Below are positions 32,993 to 48,161 of a DNA stretch of 64,000 bases, in pieces (within the stretch, counting starts at the first letter, position 1; each line of letters opens with the position of its first letter). The DNA comes from Multifurca ochricompacta (lineage: Eukaryota > Basidiomycota > Agaricomycetes > Russulales > Russulaceae), in NCBI GenBank assembly GCA_022496185.1, contig WTXG01000012.1, positions 124,001 through 188,000 on the forward strand, written 5' to 3'. The position numbers and the translations under genes were made by a program. Below the pieces are notes generated by a model. The model did not search any database and was not told where the DNA came from. It saw nothing but the letters and a program-made list of their open reading frames with translations.

Positions 32993-35440
32993 TTAGACAT
33001 TGTAAACAATGATGATTTGACCTTGACTCAACTGCTTATCCGTCAAATCCAAGAAAGCGTGTCGTTCCCTTTCTCTCTGTACATCAGCATCGGTCCAATT
33101 GTTGCGTACCTTCTCCTCTTCTATCTGCTTCTGCTTCTTCTTGTTCAAGCGGCGGTTGATCGAGCGTAGCAGTATACATATGAAAAATTGCGATGTCATT
33201 AGAGTCATGATAGCCGTCTTGCCAGGAATGTACGCCGGTGAGTCCTTTGGGAGGAATATTTCCGCCCCGATGATATTGCCGACGCTGAACGTCACCAATG
33301 TCATCGCATTAATCGTCAACTTGAGACAAGCACCGTTTAAATTGAGAAATGGAAACTAGGTGTAATATAACCTTCTTTGTGTGTCCACCGGTGTTGCTTG
33401 CATTGTACGCATAGACAGTGGATACAGTACTTCCAAATGTTCCCGCAAGATATATAGCTGCAATGCTTCAGTGACATCGAAACATTTACCCAACAGCCTC
33501 GTCTTACCAAAGAGAAGTACTCCCTTGTGCCCACTTTTGTTTAAACCAATCAGCATTGCGCAACCTATGATCGTTGGCACTATCGCAATGATAATAGGAA
33601 CCACGCGTTCCCCCTTGGGGGTTCGTTCATATTGTGCGTTAGAAGAGCGTTGGTACACGATCGTACCTTTTTGTCTGAGTACCAGCCACAGAGTAACGCT
33701 GTTACAGCTGCGATGATACCCCCGGGCGTGGACAAAATAAGTGTCTGTTTTGACCTAATGTATTATCAAGTTAAGCAAGTTAAGTTAAGAATTCCCGCTC
33801 GTACTGGCACGTGACCTACGTGTAGCCAAAACTCTTGATAATAATGTTGCTGACTGTATCTTAATCAGAGTTGCATCGCTCAAAAAGCGGGAAAGGTGCC
33901 TACAATTACTCAAGGCACCGGCCGGAATGCCCACTATATCGGGTGCGTCGGTAGTCACTCACAAGGGTCGTAAGAAGCTAGTGCTCACTCTGTATCGCTG
34001 TCAAGAGAATTAACCAGTTTCGAATATCTAATACTGCCTCCTTCACTTGCTCTGGCTTCAGCTTCTTGTTCTCTGTGCCTCCTTGATCGTCGCGAACTCG
34101 CTCGATAGCGGCAATCCTCTCCTCTTTAGTGAGGAATTGAGCGTGTACCGGAGAGTCGGGCATCCATAATAATATGCAAATTCCAAGGGGGATAGCAATG
34201 CCCCCAAGAAATAGAAATACGATCTTGTACGGGGCAATGTTGCGGCCATGGTAGAATGAGATACCCTAAGCGCCATCCGTAGTGCTAAGAGCCTAGTGGA
34301 CAAAACCAGGGGCTGAATACGTACATAGGCTACGAAACCACCGAAGACGGTTGTGAGGCCATTCTTCGAGATAAATATTTAGGACTGCCATACGAGGCAT
34401 GTATGGATTCGCACACCATTATATAGAACCATGCGACACGGGTCGCCTGTTCGAGGCGCAAACATGTGGGGCAACCCATTTAGGAGGTAGGGAACAATTC
34501 TCACCTGCTCACTTTTCTTGTAGAACATCGAAATGATAAGGATCAGAATGGGAACGACGCAGGACTCGCACATGCCTGCATGTTTCGTAAGCTCTCGAGC
34601 CTCCGTATTCCAAAGCACACCAACCCATTAAGAACCTTAGTGCGAAGAACGCACTGAAGGAGTCCGTAATCGCTTGCAGCATAAGAATCACACCCCATAT
34701 AATGACGTTGACGCCTAGGGAAACGTATAGGTTGGATGGGTTCGTCGGGCTCACAAGGTGATGCACCTAGGTATTTCCCCAATCGAAGCTTCTGGGAAAT
34801 GTAAACCGTTGGAAACTCCCACGTAAGAAAACCTATGCGGTTGAGTTCATTGCCTGACATTGTGCGCTAGTCAACCATTTGGCACAGACCTAAATAGAAC
34901 GCCAAGGACACGAGGTTGTAATTCTATATGCATAGAATTTATTATAAATTGTTGGATCGTTATGTTGTGGACTAAGCTTGCCTGTCCTTTGATCGGAAAT
35001 CCCATAATACTGGCCTTAAATTTAGCGATATTGCGCTTTGAACTGGAGGACAAAAATCTACCTGGCATAATTGAGTGACGTCTTATCACTTTATGATCGT
35101 TAAAGCCGCAAGGTCCCGGATGGAGTGTTCATCCAACTTACAGGAATTGCGTGAAGTATATGGCCGCGGATAAAGGAGGGATCCACCTGTCCTGAGTGGT
35201 ATCAAGAAATCAACGCGCTAGAATTTGAATTTGAAGATAAGATGGGTGACTTACAAGCTTTTTCCTCAGGCGGAGGTTATACTCTTCACTGAAATGCACC
35301 TGTCGTTCCCTGCCCACTAACTTAAGAGCTTCGTCACCGTCACCACTTTCGACGAATAACTCGGTGACCGTAACGTGCTTTTCCTCGCCATCCGAAGGCA
35401 CACGCGAGGAGGGATGCTTCTCTTCATCCGGAGAGAACAT
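32993..35440 (-). CDS. Major facilitator permease, allantoate/DAL5-type anion:cation symporter
   Basis: Twelve-helix plasma-membrane transporter of the DAL5/allantoate permease family. Sixteen exons (reverse): 35440-35255, 35191-35142, 35042-34982, 34923-34890, 34832-34767, 34714-34625, 34575-34505, 34446-34417, 34363-34325, 34265-33989, 33933-33904, 33853-33820, 33754-33667, 33613-33508, 33457-33372, 33319-32993; 524 residues. Landmarks: ASIMGFPIKGQNYNLVSLAF, FLTWEFPTVYISQKLRLGKY, ALRFLMGMCESCVVPILILI, ISFYHGRNIAPYKIVFLFLG, PDSPVHAQFLTKEER, STPGGIIAAVTALLCGWYSD, VYAYNASNTGGHTKK. Intron 3 is GC-AG (34981). The first loop reads QFLSKRN, where relatives usually have QFLDK, so the substrate could differ. 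Substrate unknown. Confidence 0.9.
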
Positions 35441-35808
35441 AGCCAGATCGTCAGAACCACGAACGCGAACCCAAGCATCTCCCCCTGCAGCACTATTTAT
35501 AAATATCCTGCTTCAAGTTATGCTGGTGGTGGGACACTTCAAATCGACTGCACCCGTCTTTATCCAATTCCTTGTGCAGGTTGGCGTGCTGTGAGACAGA
35601 ACGTCCAAATTAGAGGCGAATCTAAGGGTTCTCAATATTCAATAAGGGTGCCATTTGCGCCATGCTCAAAAGTGTCTCTCTACGTAGGACCGCCGAAAAG
35701 CCGAGTCAAGGTGCTGCGCTATATCCAATATGACAGGGGGGATTCTACATGATAAGAACCGATAACTGCATAATGCACAATGCCAGACGCCCCGGGATAC
35801 CTCGAGGC
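35441..35808. other. Intergenic region
   Basis: Lies between the MFS start and the thiolase stop, both on the minus strand. It holds the MFS promoter and the thiolase 3' UTR. No other feature seen. Confidence 0.45.
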
Positions 35809-38384
<2,576 letters not shown>

Positions 38385-38576
38385 TAAGTGTGAGAATGAA
38401 CTGTTATAGTTCTAAAAAAGGGTTTCAAGCCACAAGCCACAAACTTACACACGACACCCAACCAACCAAACAGAACAGAAATACGCACACCCGCGTTGCG
38501 ATCTCGAATTCGAATATCTCACACAAAACAAGGCCTCGCCTAAGCGGTCCCATTCACCCTCTTTTATCCCAAAATC

Positions 38577-39566
38577 ATGGCCGTAGGAAAGGTGAGCACT
38601 GAGACAACGGGTCTCGGTTTCTCCATCTTACATAGTTATACCGTGGTAGAACAAGCGATTGTCCAAGGGTAAGAAGGGCATCAAGAAGAAGGTCGTTGAC
38701 CCTTTCTCCCGCAAGGGTGGGTGTGGTGCTTGCCGGCATATCAGAATGCTGACGTCGTCTTCGAAGACTGGTATGACATTAAAGCCCCATCTATTTTTGA
38801 GGTAAAGAACGTGGGCAAGACTCTTGTGAATCGCTCTCAAGGATTGAGTACGTCCGATCACCCTCATCAGCCATTCACACACTCATATTCATTGATACAT
38901 AGAAAATGCAAATGACTCACTCAAGGGTCGTATCATCGAGGTTTCGCTAGGCGACCTCAACAAGGACGAGGAGCAATCTTTCCGCAAGATCAAGCTTCGC
39001 ATCGATGAGGTTCAAGGAAAGAACTGCCTCACCAATTTCCATGGAATGTCTTTCACCTCAGACAAGCTCCGTTCTCTCGTGCGCAAATGGCAAACCCTCA
39101 TCGAGGCACATGTTGACGTCAAAACGACGGATGGTTACCTCCTTCGCCTCTTTGCTATCGGATTCACCAAGCGCCGCCAATCGCAAGTGCGCAAGACGAC
39201 GTATGCACAGACGAGTCAGATCCGGGAGATTCGGAAGAAGATGTTTGAGATTATGACACGGGAAGCGACAAGTTGTGACTTGAAGGAGTTGGTACAAAAA
39301 TTTGTACCAGAAGCAATTGGAAGGGAGATTGAGAAGGCGGCGCGGAGCATCTATCCCCTACAGAACGTGTATGTCCACAAGGCGAAGATTCTCAAGGCGC
39401 CGAAGTTCGACGTTTCAAAACTGCTTGAGCTTCATGGCGAGTCAACAGACGTACGTAGTTGTGGGCGTTGTTTTATTTTTCGTTATGCAACTCACATTCT
39501 TTGCAGGAGACAGGCACAAGGGTGGTGAAGGACTTCAAGGAACCAGAAGTACTTGAATCCGTGTAA
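38577..39566 (+). CDS. RPS1: 40S ribosomal protein eS1 (S3a)
   Basis: Component of the small ribosomal subunit near the mRNA exit and eIF3. Exons: 38577-38591, 38650-38716, 38767-38847, 38903-39450, 39507-39566; 256 residues, the usual length. Sequence: [98 protein letters not shown] and the acidic end [10 protein letters not shown]. The 5-codon first exon and the Pyr-rich upstream region are typical of ribosomal protein genes; introns cluster at the 5' end, as is common in highly expressed fungal genes. Confidence 0.97.
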
Positions 39567-39761
39567 ATTAGTTTAAATATCACACCTTTTACTCGCCTCT
39601 GTATTGTCATGCTTTTAACCCCGTCCCTTCTTTCCCCCTCCTTCCCTTTCATCATCATCATCATCAAAATGATGAAAAGATGAATGACGCTGAGTCAGCC
39701 CACCGTGTTTGATACAGTGATACAGTACAGGCTACGACTTACAGCCTATAGAACAAGAACG

Positions 39762-40564
39762 ATGTCCGACGTGATATTCATTAAATCATTCCTTAAGATT
39801 CATCCAGATTTTCCCAAAAAGGTGGGCAGAGCACGGTGTATCCTCAGTGCCCAAGTTTCACTTTCCCCCTGTCGTGCTCCTGGCTGAAATACTCACCACC
39901 AGGGTGTTTCTTTCTGTGACATCTTTCCACTCTTCCGCGACCCGCTAGCCTTCGAGGCTCTCATAGAGCACTTCGTCCATCGCCTCGTGTCTCATACCAT
40001 ACCCAACTCTCCCAACAAGAAGATCGATGTCATTGTTGGGCTCGACGCTCGGGGCTTCCTTCTAGGGCCTGTGCTCGCCCTCAAGCTTGGCACAGCCTTT
40101 GTGCCTGTACGAAAACGCGGGAAGCTACCGGGCGAGTGCATGGGGACTAGTTTCGAGAAGGAGTACGGGACGGTACGGACACATTGTAGTCACGGTTCAT
40201 GTGACAGTGCTTGCCTGCGTTGGTGCGCTCATACTTTGTGGTTGTACCTGGACAGGACGAGCTTGAAATGCAGGTGGACGCAATCATGCCAGGACAAACA
40301 GTCGTTGTTGTCGACGACATCATTGCCACCGGTGTGTCCTCCTCATTTTTGGCATGGCGATATATGATATACCAGGCAACGCTAATATAAACTCTAACTT
40401 ATGGTTCGTGGTTCATTACAGGTGGTTCTGCCGCAGCTGCAGGAGAGCTCGTAACGAAGCAGGGTGGGAATTTACTGGAATATCTTTTTATTGGAGAGGT
40501 CGACTCCCTTAAAGGCTCAGCCAAACTCAACGCTCCGACTTATTCTATGATCCAATTCGACTAG
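39762..40564 (+). CDS. APT1: Adenine phosphoribosyltransferase
   Basis: Purine salvage enzyme: adenine plus PRPP gives AMP. Exons: 39762-39821, 39903-40172, 40256-40331, 40422-40564; 182 residues, as in yeast Apt1. Motifs: SFLKIHPDFPKKGVSFCDI, DVIVGLDARGFLLGP, FVPVRKRGKLPGE, and the PRPP-binding VVVVDDIIATGGSAAAAGEL. Introns of 81-90 nt are slightly longer than the local norm. The stop codon lies only 53 bases from the stop of the convergent EDEM gene, so the 3' UTRs probably overlap. Confidence 0.96.
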
Positions 40565-40617
40565 TGACTCATCTAGGATAAGTGAAAACAAATTTAGAGG
40601 GTATTCGCCCAGAATAC

Positions 40618-43600
40618 TTATATCAATAGTTTTGTATTAAGCAGCGCGTGCCCGTTGATATACAGTACACGGTCCCCAGGGGATTCACTCTGTCCTGCAC
40701 CTGGCTCCTCTTCTGGCGATGCCGTGTCACGCTCTGGGCTCTCCAGGACGAGGACGACCCGCCCCGCGTGATGGTCTTCCGCTACATCCAACATCGCTGA
40801 CACCTGTCGCCCGTCCGATCCGCGCAGCACGACAATAGCTACGTCGTCTAAAGAGTTACCAACACCCATGAGGTCGCTCACACTTGCAGATGGATTGATT
40901 GTCATCTCGGAGTCATTGATGACTACGACACCCGACGCCCCAGCCTCATGCGCGCGCATTAGCTTTTCGAGGAAGGTGCATTCGCCACGACGCACGAGGA
41001 CTGCTTCGTTTGCAAAAGCCCCTGTGTACGACCGGCATCCAGTGGGGTTCGCAGGGTCTCGCACTAGTCCGACTCCCTCTCCTTGTCCGAAGCGTAGAGG
41101 CTTTCTTTTAATTGGAAAGGGGACTAATGGGTCACCGGCAAAGAGTCCTGTATTGGCTGTGAACACTGCATCAGATACCATACCCCCAACAACAGACGGG
41201 ACATGTGAGTTGGTGTCGACAAAGTCTATGAAGATCCGCAACTGGACGTCTGTGTTTCGCCGTCCCACTTGTGCCTCTTTGACGCTGCCGAGCGTCGCGG
41301 CTAGCGCAGTGTCGTTAATATAGACGATTTGTCCCGTGTGTATGGTATGCGGCCCCACTAGGGAAGGTAATGGTCATTCTAGCAGGTGCAATGGGCGACG
41401 ATGAACGGACTAACATTTGGCAACATCGTAGCCCTTGCCATCCAATCGGCTCACTATGCGGGTCCGAACACCAGTGATACTTTGAACCATAAAACCGTCA
41501 GGGACAGGATAGATTTTCTTGAGACTGGGGCTGGTATCCTCCTTTACTGTTTTTCCATCTACGGAGAGAATGAATTCCTGTGTCTGAGGAAATGGACTTA
41601 ATTTTCGTTTACTAATGACGAGCTATTATTCATAACTCACATATTGGTCGACCATGGGGACCTCACACCAACCGTTCGGATGCCACCACGTTTCGTCTTC
41701 ATCCGAAGCTGCCACGCTGACGAGGAAGCGAGCATAGTCATAATCTGATCGGGAGCGAATGCCAACATAGAGTCCGGCATGCCCTCTGCACCGAGAAAGT
41801 AGGGGGGCTCATAGGCAGGGCATTGGGGGCTCTCGGCACGACGGAGCTGCCGCACTGTGGCAGACGGGGACTTCAGGTACTTCCGCTCTAGTGACAGGAT
41901 GTGTCCCTCCGTCGTAAACACGTAGTTGGAGTCGTCCCGGTGTAGAGGGTTATCTTCATCGAACAGCAAATAAAGATACTGAGAGTCTCCGTTGAACATC
42001 TGCGGTGGATAAGAAGCTATCTATCAACAAACCTTTAGAGTCTCAGAAAGGACAAAGGATTCCATCCGGTCATCAAGGGCATTATTCCCTAGGTTCTGAA
42101 TCCCGGCTATGCCGCATTCAACTTTTGCTCGACCAAACAGATCAAAGAACACTTTTTTCCCGATGTCGAGGTACATAGGGTCTCGAGTTGCCTGCACAGG
42201 TGTTAGTGACATATCAGCTGAAACCGCGGGGAACATACGCGATATAGATACCATGTTGACTCGATGAACTCTGTCGCGTTGTCAGTTTGGGAAACTGATA
42301 CAAACACGTCGCAATCAACCTACCGGGGCGTAGTGGGTATTGAAGTGACGTAGCTTGTTTATAGCTCATGTCCCAAACTTCTGGGATGCCTGCGTGCCGC
42401 TTCCATAACTGCCAATCTAAACGTCATCAGCGCTTGGAAGAGATGTCTCGAGGGTGATCCTCACAAAGCATGTGAGATTTAATTGCATTTTCAACGTCAC
42501 CAGCGAGGACTTGAAGTCCGGCCAGAATGCCGACAATGAATCCAGGGTATTATATGCTATGTCCCCAGTGGTCATATGTACACGCCGGTACTGCAGGACG
42601 TTAGGTTTATGATCAAATGGCAAATGAAGACTAACCCAAAGACCATCTAACGACCTGGAATGACGCATGATTGCCGCGTACGACTCATTCCACACGTCAA
42701 GAAACTCATGCTCGCCTAGGAGGGCACAACTTAAGACGCCTATACATCAAGAAAGCTCTCTCGTACCCACCACTCAAGATGTACCACTTGAGAGCGTATT
42801 CAAAGAAAGAGTCAACCCCGGCACCGACTGAACTGACTTCTGGGTAAATCCAGTTCTGAACTCCGAAAGTCAGAGCTACGCGAAGCATCTCGAAAGGACG
42901 CGCACCGACCCCAGTCCATGCGTTGATTGTATTTCCTACTAGTCCAATATCCGATCGGCGATTCCATAGGGCAAAGAAGGCCTTATGAGCAGCTTTCTCA
43001 AATCTAGTGTCCCCAGTAAGCCGACTCAAGGTGGCAAACTCGAGGATGAGGGATCCTGCACCGGCAGTACCTGAGGGGGACATCCCGCTCTAGCTGTGCA
43101 CGGGGACAAGGTTCGCACTACTTGACTCACAGGTTTCGACACTTTCACCCGCGGGAATTCCGTGACGAAGGTTTATCTACCGGTGCACACATTCGCAAGT
43201 ACAGATCCTACCAGACCAATATCACTCACCCTTGCATAGGGCAAGCCCGTAGGAGTAGAAAATGCAGGTAAAAACCTCTGGCCCAGATCACGCGCCATGC
43301 TAAGAAGCTCTCCACGATACCATGGCAGATAAAATGGTTGCCCAGTTCGGCTAGCAAAGAGGTGTCCAGAAAGCAAACCCCCAAGGACGCGGATGTTTGT
43401 CTCAAAGATCTGAGGTTTAGTGTTGACATCGAAGGACACCCAGTGGATGACCTTGCGGACAGCATCTTCGAACCCGGCTCGATCATTGAGCACCACCAAT
43501 GTGTCGAGCGAGTCTATCAGCGTAAGAGAGAAGTTGCCGGCAACGTCGTTATAAGCAATGTTTTCCTTGAAATACGGCAAAATGAGGAACGCAAACCGAT

Positions 43601-44032
43601 GTTAGAGTTGGAGATTTGACTCACGGGTATTGCCAGTCTGGGCCGCGGCCCGTACAGGACAAAGGAGCTAGCTGAATGCCGCATTGAGATGACCATCTAG
43701 CAGTGTCGATGCAAAAACCAGTTACCTCATCTAGTGGAAAGGCTGTTCATGGGCGTCAGCGCTGAACTTGGAGTAGATTGGCCAATGACACACCGAACCG
43801 CATATAGCTAGTGTACCCATGATACCAGAGGTCACGGACTTTGTTCCTAGGTGACTGTTCAACTAATTGCGAGAGGCGACAGACCAATGACCCACCGCAT
43901 TTCGAGCTTATGCTGGGGTGTCCATATAGCGTGGGCAACGGCGGGAGTGCTGGCGTAGCCCAAACGATACGCTTCGAGAGCAACGACAAGGACGGCCAGA
44001 AATACCTCTGGCCATCTTAATAGCCAATTCAT
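40618..44032 (-). CDS. MNL1: EDEM/HTM1-type GH47 alpha-mannosidase with PA domain, frame broken in three places
   Basis: ER-lumen mannosidase that trims Man8 glycans on misfolded glycoproteins for ERAD. Sixteen exons (reverse): 44032-43896, 43846-43794, 43742-43726, 43671-43625, 43565-43230, 43176-43131, 43070-42910, 42855-42771, 42715-42636, 42590-42465, 42416-42324, 42270-42239, 42191-42033, 41978-41641, 41583-41415, 41357-40618. N-terminal hydrophobic signal (WPEVFLAVLVVALEAYRLGY). GH47 landmarks: RDLWYHGYTSYMRFAFPLDE, NDVAGNFSLTLIDSLDTLVV, AGAGSLILEFATLSRLTGDT, SVGAGVDSFFEYALKWYIL, YLLFDEDNPLHRDDSNYVFT. The C-terminal 240 residues contain a protease-associated domain, as in EDEM3-type proteins. 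One base is missing at each of 43565-43627, 42518-42523 and 41782-41784; with them, 873 residues. Exon 3 is 17 nt. Confidence 0.92.
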
Positions 44033-44269
44033 CCAGCGCGTCAGCCTCCAATGACGGGTGTGTTATAAGGGACGCTCTTGAGCCAGGCAATGGTTTTGTG
44101 TTAAAGGGCCCCAGTGGTGTTGGCAGAGGACGTGTGTGTAACTGGCAAGCAGTCCTGATTATGATGTGACGTGGTGGTCAGACGCGTCTGCCAAGACGGC
44201 GACTAAGCCGACCGTTCATTCAATTCGACAATTCGACCACTAGTACTCGTGTTATCAAAATACGCTGCG

Positions 44270-45604
44270 ATGTCTAGAGTCATCAACGTTTCTAATAAGT
44301 TAGGCAGTCTTTTACTCGAAGGATGGGTATGTGAACATTATCCTACTTTCCCTTCCCTTCTTCCCTCCTTCGAGACACTCATAATAATCCATTCAAAGAC
44401 CCTGTCCGACCGGACTTGTCCAGTCGAAGGATGTCGCGGTGTCCCGCTTTTGCATTCTCCCGAAAAACGCGACTCGGTCACCTGGTTTTGTCCTAGCTGT
44501 GAAGGCGATGGGAGTGGCGAGTTTCTCGCTCGTCCTACTGATCTCGCTATCTTACTAGCTTTAACTTCACTATTTCGTAACAGCCTGCGAACCTCGCGCC
44601 AGTTTGTCTGACCCGCGGCAAACTTCCTCACCCAGTCTTGCATCTAGCACTCACTATTCCCGATCTTCAACCCCAGCGACGGAAGACTCTCATGCCCCGA
44701 GCTCACCCACTTTTGCCACACCTGTGGAAACTGAAGAGTCAATTATGCGACGGCAACAGTCTGACTTTGCTTCCTCAGAAATCGGGAACCGTCTTTTGAA
44801 AGGATGGGCCATGCTTGCCGACGAGTGTCCCAGAAGCACTTGCTATGGTATTCCGTTGGTCAGGCCTCCAAAAGCCAGTCGTGATAAAGACCCTAGGAAG
44901 GTATGCTTTCGTTTGGTGACTATGCATTAAGTTTGACATGGTGGTTGCTGGAACCAATCCAACAGGAGTGTGTTGTATGTGGCACGGTCTACATGACAGA
45001 AAGGGTGCAAGGATTGGATTCTTTGGTACCTGTTACGCCATCGGAGTCAAGGCAAGAAGAGATTCCCTCATCTAGTACACCTATGAAGGGAACATATTTA
45101 ACACTCAAAGGCAAAGAAAAGGCATTCAAGAGCTCTACTGCGGCTACGGTCTGTCCTATTGAAGTTGTAATTAGCAACAGCTCACCATCAGCGATGACAT
45201 GGTCTAGGTAGCTTCATCTGTTTCAGCCGCTGTAGGAAACTCATCTATTGTACATTCCACCACTCCCGGATTTCCTACTACCTCACCTGTATCCCGGGTG
45301 TCAGTCCCGCCCCTTCCCACTTCTTCCGAGTATGGGTTGTCTGAGGTACGTTCACTGCTGGATGAAATCACGACACATTCTCCTTAATCCACATTTATTC
45401 CAGCCGATTTCTACGTTGGATGATACCCTTGCCAGCTCAGGCAAGGCCCTTGCGGCCACTTTGAGCTCCCTGTCCCAGAGGCTACTGATCCTCTCTTCCC
45501 AAGCGATTCTTGATCCTGTTACCATTTCTCAGACTGCAGATGCCATTGCCAGGACTGGACAGGCACTGGCAGTGATAAACGCGTTACGACGCAATCAGGA
45601 CTAG
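44270..45604 (+). CDS. Auto_anti-p27-type zinc-ribbon protein with two copies of the domain
   Basis: Related to the Sjogren/scleroderma autoantigen p27 (ZNRD2). Exons: 44270-44326, 44399-44513, 44584-44900, 44966-45148, 45208-45345, 45404-45604; 336 residues. First domain: NVSNKLGSLLLEGWTLSDRT with C-x4-C and FCPSC. Second domain after a Ser/Thr-rich linker: SSEIGNRLLKGWAMLADECP, STCYGIP, ECVVCGTVY. Each keeps a four-cysteine zinc ribbon. The C-terminus is a helical segment (LASSGKALAATLSSLSQRL to GQALAVINALRR). In animals the protein has been linked to mitosis and centromeres; its fungal role is unknown to me. Divergent from EDEM over 237 bases. Confidence 0.86.
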
Positions 45605-45981
45605 GTGAAAAGAACGTGACGGAGATTCTGTGAAGAGCCGAGGCTACATGAGATGGACAAGTCCGACAGTAGTTCTGACCTTGTGACCGTGACCACAAAG
45701 TGGCGTTCGGTAGTGCGTTGTATTACACTCATTATCTTGATGAACTCTCGCCAAATCCAAGCTTATCTTTATTTGATCCAAGGGCATGCGATGTCCGCAT
45801 GTCTTCCTCTTGCGTATTCTCGGATGTCGTGCCAGGGTAAGGGGCGCTCCGTATAACGGCAGGTGTGTTGCATCCCCTGTCGTGCGTGGCTGGCTCATGG
45901 TTCTGGGCCGAGTGTATCATCGCTGTCGCAGTGCTATATGAATAAGGCGAGTGGCGAGAATTCCCCACATTGACTTCCATC
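45605..45981. other. Intergenic region
   Basis: Holds the 3' UTR of the p27-type gene and the promoter of the next gene. No repeat or RNA gene seen. Confidence 0.45.
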
Positions 45982-47828
45982 ATGCCTTTCTTCAACATGT
46001 TCAGGTCAAAACGCTCAACGTCGTCTCATAGCCCCCCAGAAAGGTACACGGACAAGTCAGAAAGCTACGATCCAGCACCAATGTACGGTCCACGATCCAC
46101 CTCCGGCATAAGTCGCACAGCGCCCGTCCATCGTACACAGCTACACCCTACACTCGGGCGCAACGCTATCCACTTCATGGATCTTCATTTCATAACTCTG
46201 GCTCTGAGCAATATGCCCAGGCTCCAACAGACGACCACGTACGGATTCTTTTTTTTTTCTGCGGTGTACGAACTTTCGATAAATGGCAATAGTCCTGGTA
46301 TCGTGTGGAGCGTCCGAACTACCACCATAGCTCGCATGACCACGACTATTATTCTGAAGATGGCGACCGACATAGCGACGTGTCTGGGGCGGGGATACAT
46401 CTTATATCAGAGTCGTCCAGAGTTGATAGTCCCATCCCCACCGTCCACAGACAGGGCACGTCCGCACTGGGCAGTCGCCTATATGAGCAATTTCCTGTGT
46501 CTCCCCCAGTACCAGCGCATGGCCCACCCACATCTGTGACCCGCATAGACCTCCACGAGGACGTCTCGGAGAACTACGAGGGCTTTGATCGACTCCACCG
46601 CGCGACGTCGGCGCACTCCAACACGCTGTATCCTGCTTCTCCGAGCCACCAGCCCTCAGTACCGGGACTGCAACGCCACTCTCATCGACGGCTACAACAG
46701 CATGCATTCCAGGTGTGTTTTAGTCAGAGTAGACGTCATTTCCATATCCGATTGATAAGATTTAACCTAATAGAGCCCAGTGCACCTGACTCCTGGATCT
46801 GACAGTAGCCGCTCGGACGTGGTGCAAACATTGGACAACGGGAGCCGCATTACCGTTCGTCAATTTATGCACTCAAACTCTAACGGCATTTCGAGGACTG
46901 CCTCATAACCGATATTATTTTTTTTAAATAGATCCCCCGTCATCCTCACGAAAATGGTCGATCTGAACCTGGATCGTATGGTCCGAGTGCCAATCTTGAA
47001 CGCACCTACTACATCGTCCCGCCTGGGATGAATGTGATTTTCCGTGACGAATACGGTAACGAACTCAAGCGGTAAGCTAATTCGCCACCGTCCCGTCAAC
47101 CTAAACTAGTGCTTATCAAGAATCTTATTCAGCGTCGGTGAATTTAGTGGCATTAACGATCCCGATATGTATGACGAGACCCCCGTCGAGCTGAGTGATG
47201 AACACGGACGTGTCGTGTATAAGCGAGTTGACTTTGGTCTGCTGCGAGGCATGCCGCGTATTGACATGGTTGAACCCAGGACTGGCGAGAATTATACCGA
47301 CGATGGTTCAGAGGCGAGCGAAGCCACCTACCGCCCTAAGGTCGTTCATTTGGGTCAATTTGCATCGAATGGGTTTGTTGTTGTTATTTTTATAGTCTCC
47401 CCCGGCCCCCAGCAGACGGCAGACTCCTTGATTAAATGATTCCGAGCAGGTCCCAAATCCCACGGTCATTCTCTCCAATAACCGTTTCCCTTGATCGACA
47501 TGGGCACCACCGACGTATACAACTGTGAGTGGCAGTGTGCCGCATACCATCATACTATTAGGCTGTTGCTTGACTGCGGGAGAATTAGGGAACACTCAGA
47601 GGACGGTAGTTTTGGTGGATCTCAAGGTTCAGACCGCTCGTTCAGTCCTCACATGCCTCATGCACGCTCAGCGTCAGTATTACCTTAACCTTACCTCAAT
47701 TTTTGTTTGCTCATCCCTCCTCCAGCGGTAGCCCATCCGGTCATCCTCAACCAAATGCAGGTTTCGGGCTAGTAGGAAATCACAGATCGCACTTCAATCA
47801 TGTCAGGCTGCGTACAATATACCCCTGA
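45982..47828 (+). CDS. Disordered protein of unknown function (one-base frame break)
   Basis: Exons: 45982-46238, 46293-46712, 46774-46854, 46932-47071, 47133-47372, 47450-47524, 47589-47672, 47726-47828; 466 residues if one C is restored in the run at 46123-46125, after which all phases agree. The protein starts MPFFNMFRSKRS and is rich in Ser, Pro, His, Tyr and Asp. Two better ordered patches are SDVVQTLDNGSRIT and ERTYYIVPPGMNVIFRDEYG followed by VGEFSGINDPDMYDETPVEL. The repeated use of Gly/Asn/Asp turns near the middle hints at a small beta domain. No signal peptide or known domain. I do not recognise the family. Confidence 0.6.
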
Positions 47829-48161
47829 ACGAAACCAGGTGTCATCTCCGATCAAAATGTCATGTATACCCTATGTTGTTGTTTATCCCGCTATCCGCTA
47901 TCCTATCCTTAGTTCTGTTACACCTATTCTCATCTAAAATATTATCTTCCACAAATTCAAGGGACTTGTGGCTTGTTCGCCCGAAGCTTATCGAGCTTTG
48001 TTAACGGAAAGGGTGCAAACAATCAATCTAATACGAGCTTCATCTTAGACCGCTCCGAAGATCCCAAGTCCTTCTGATGTCTAAGCCGCAATCTCTGCCT
48101 GTATCGCGCATTATTGCAGCAACCGCGAGAATCTGATTGAAGCGTTAGGCAGTGACTGATT
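47829..48161. other. Convergent intergenic region
   Basis: 3' ends of the preceding disordered protein and the F-box gene meet here. Nothing else seen. Confidence 0.45.
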
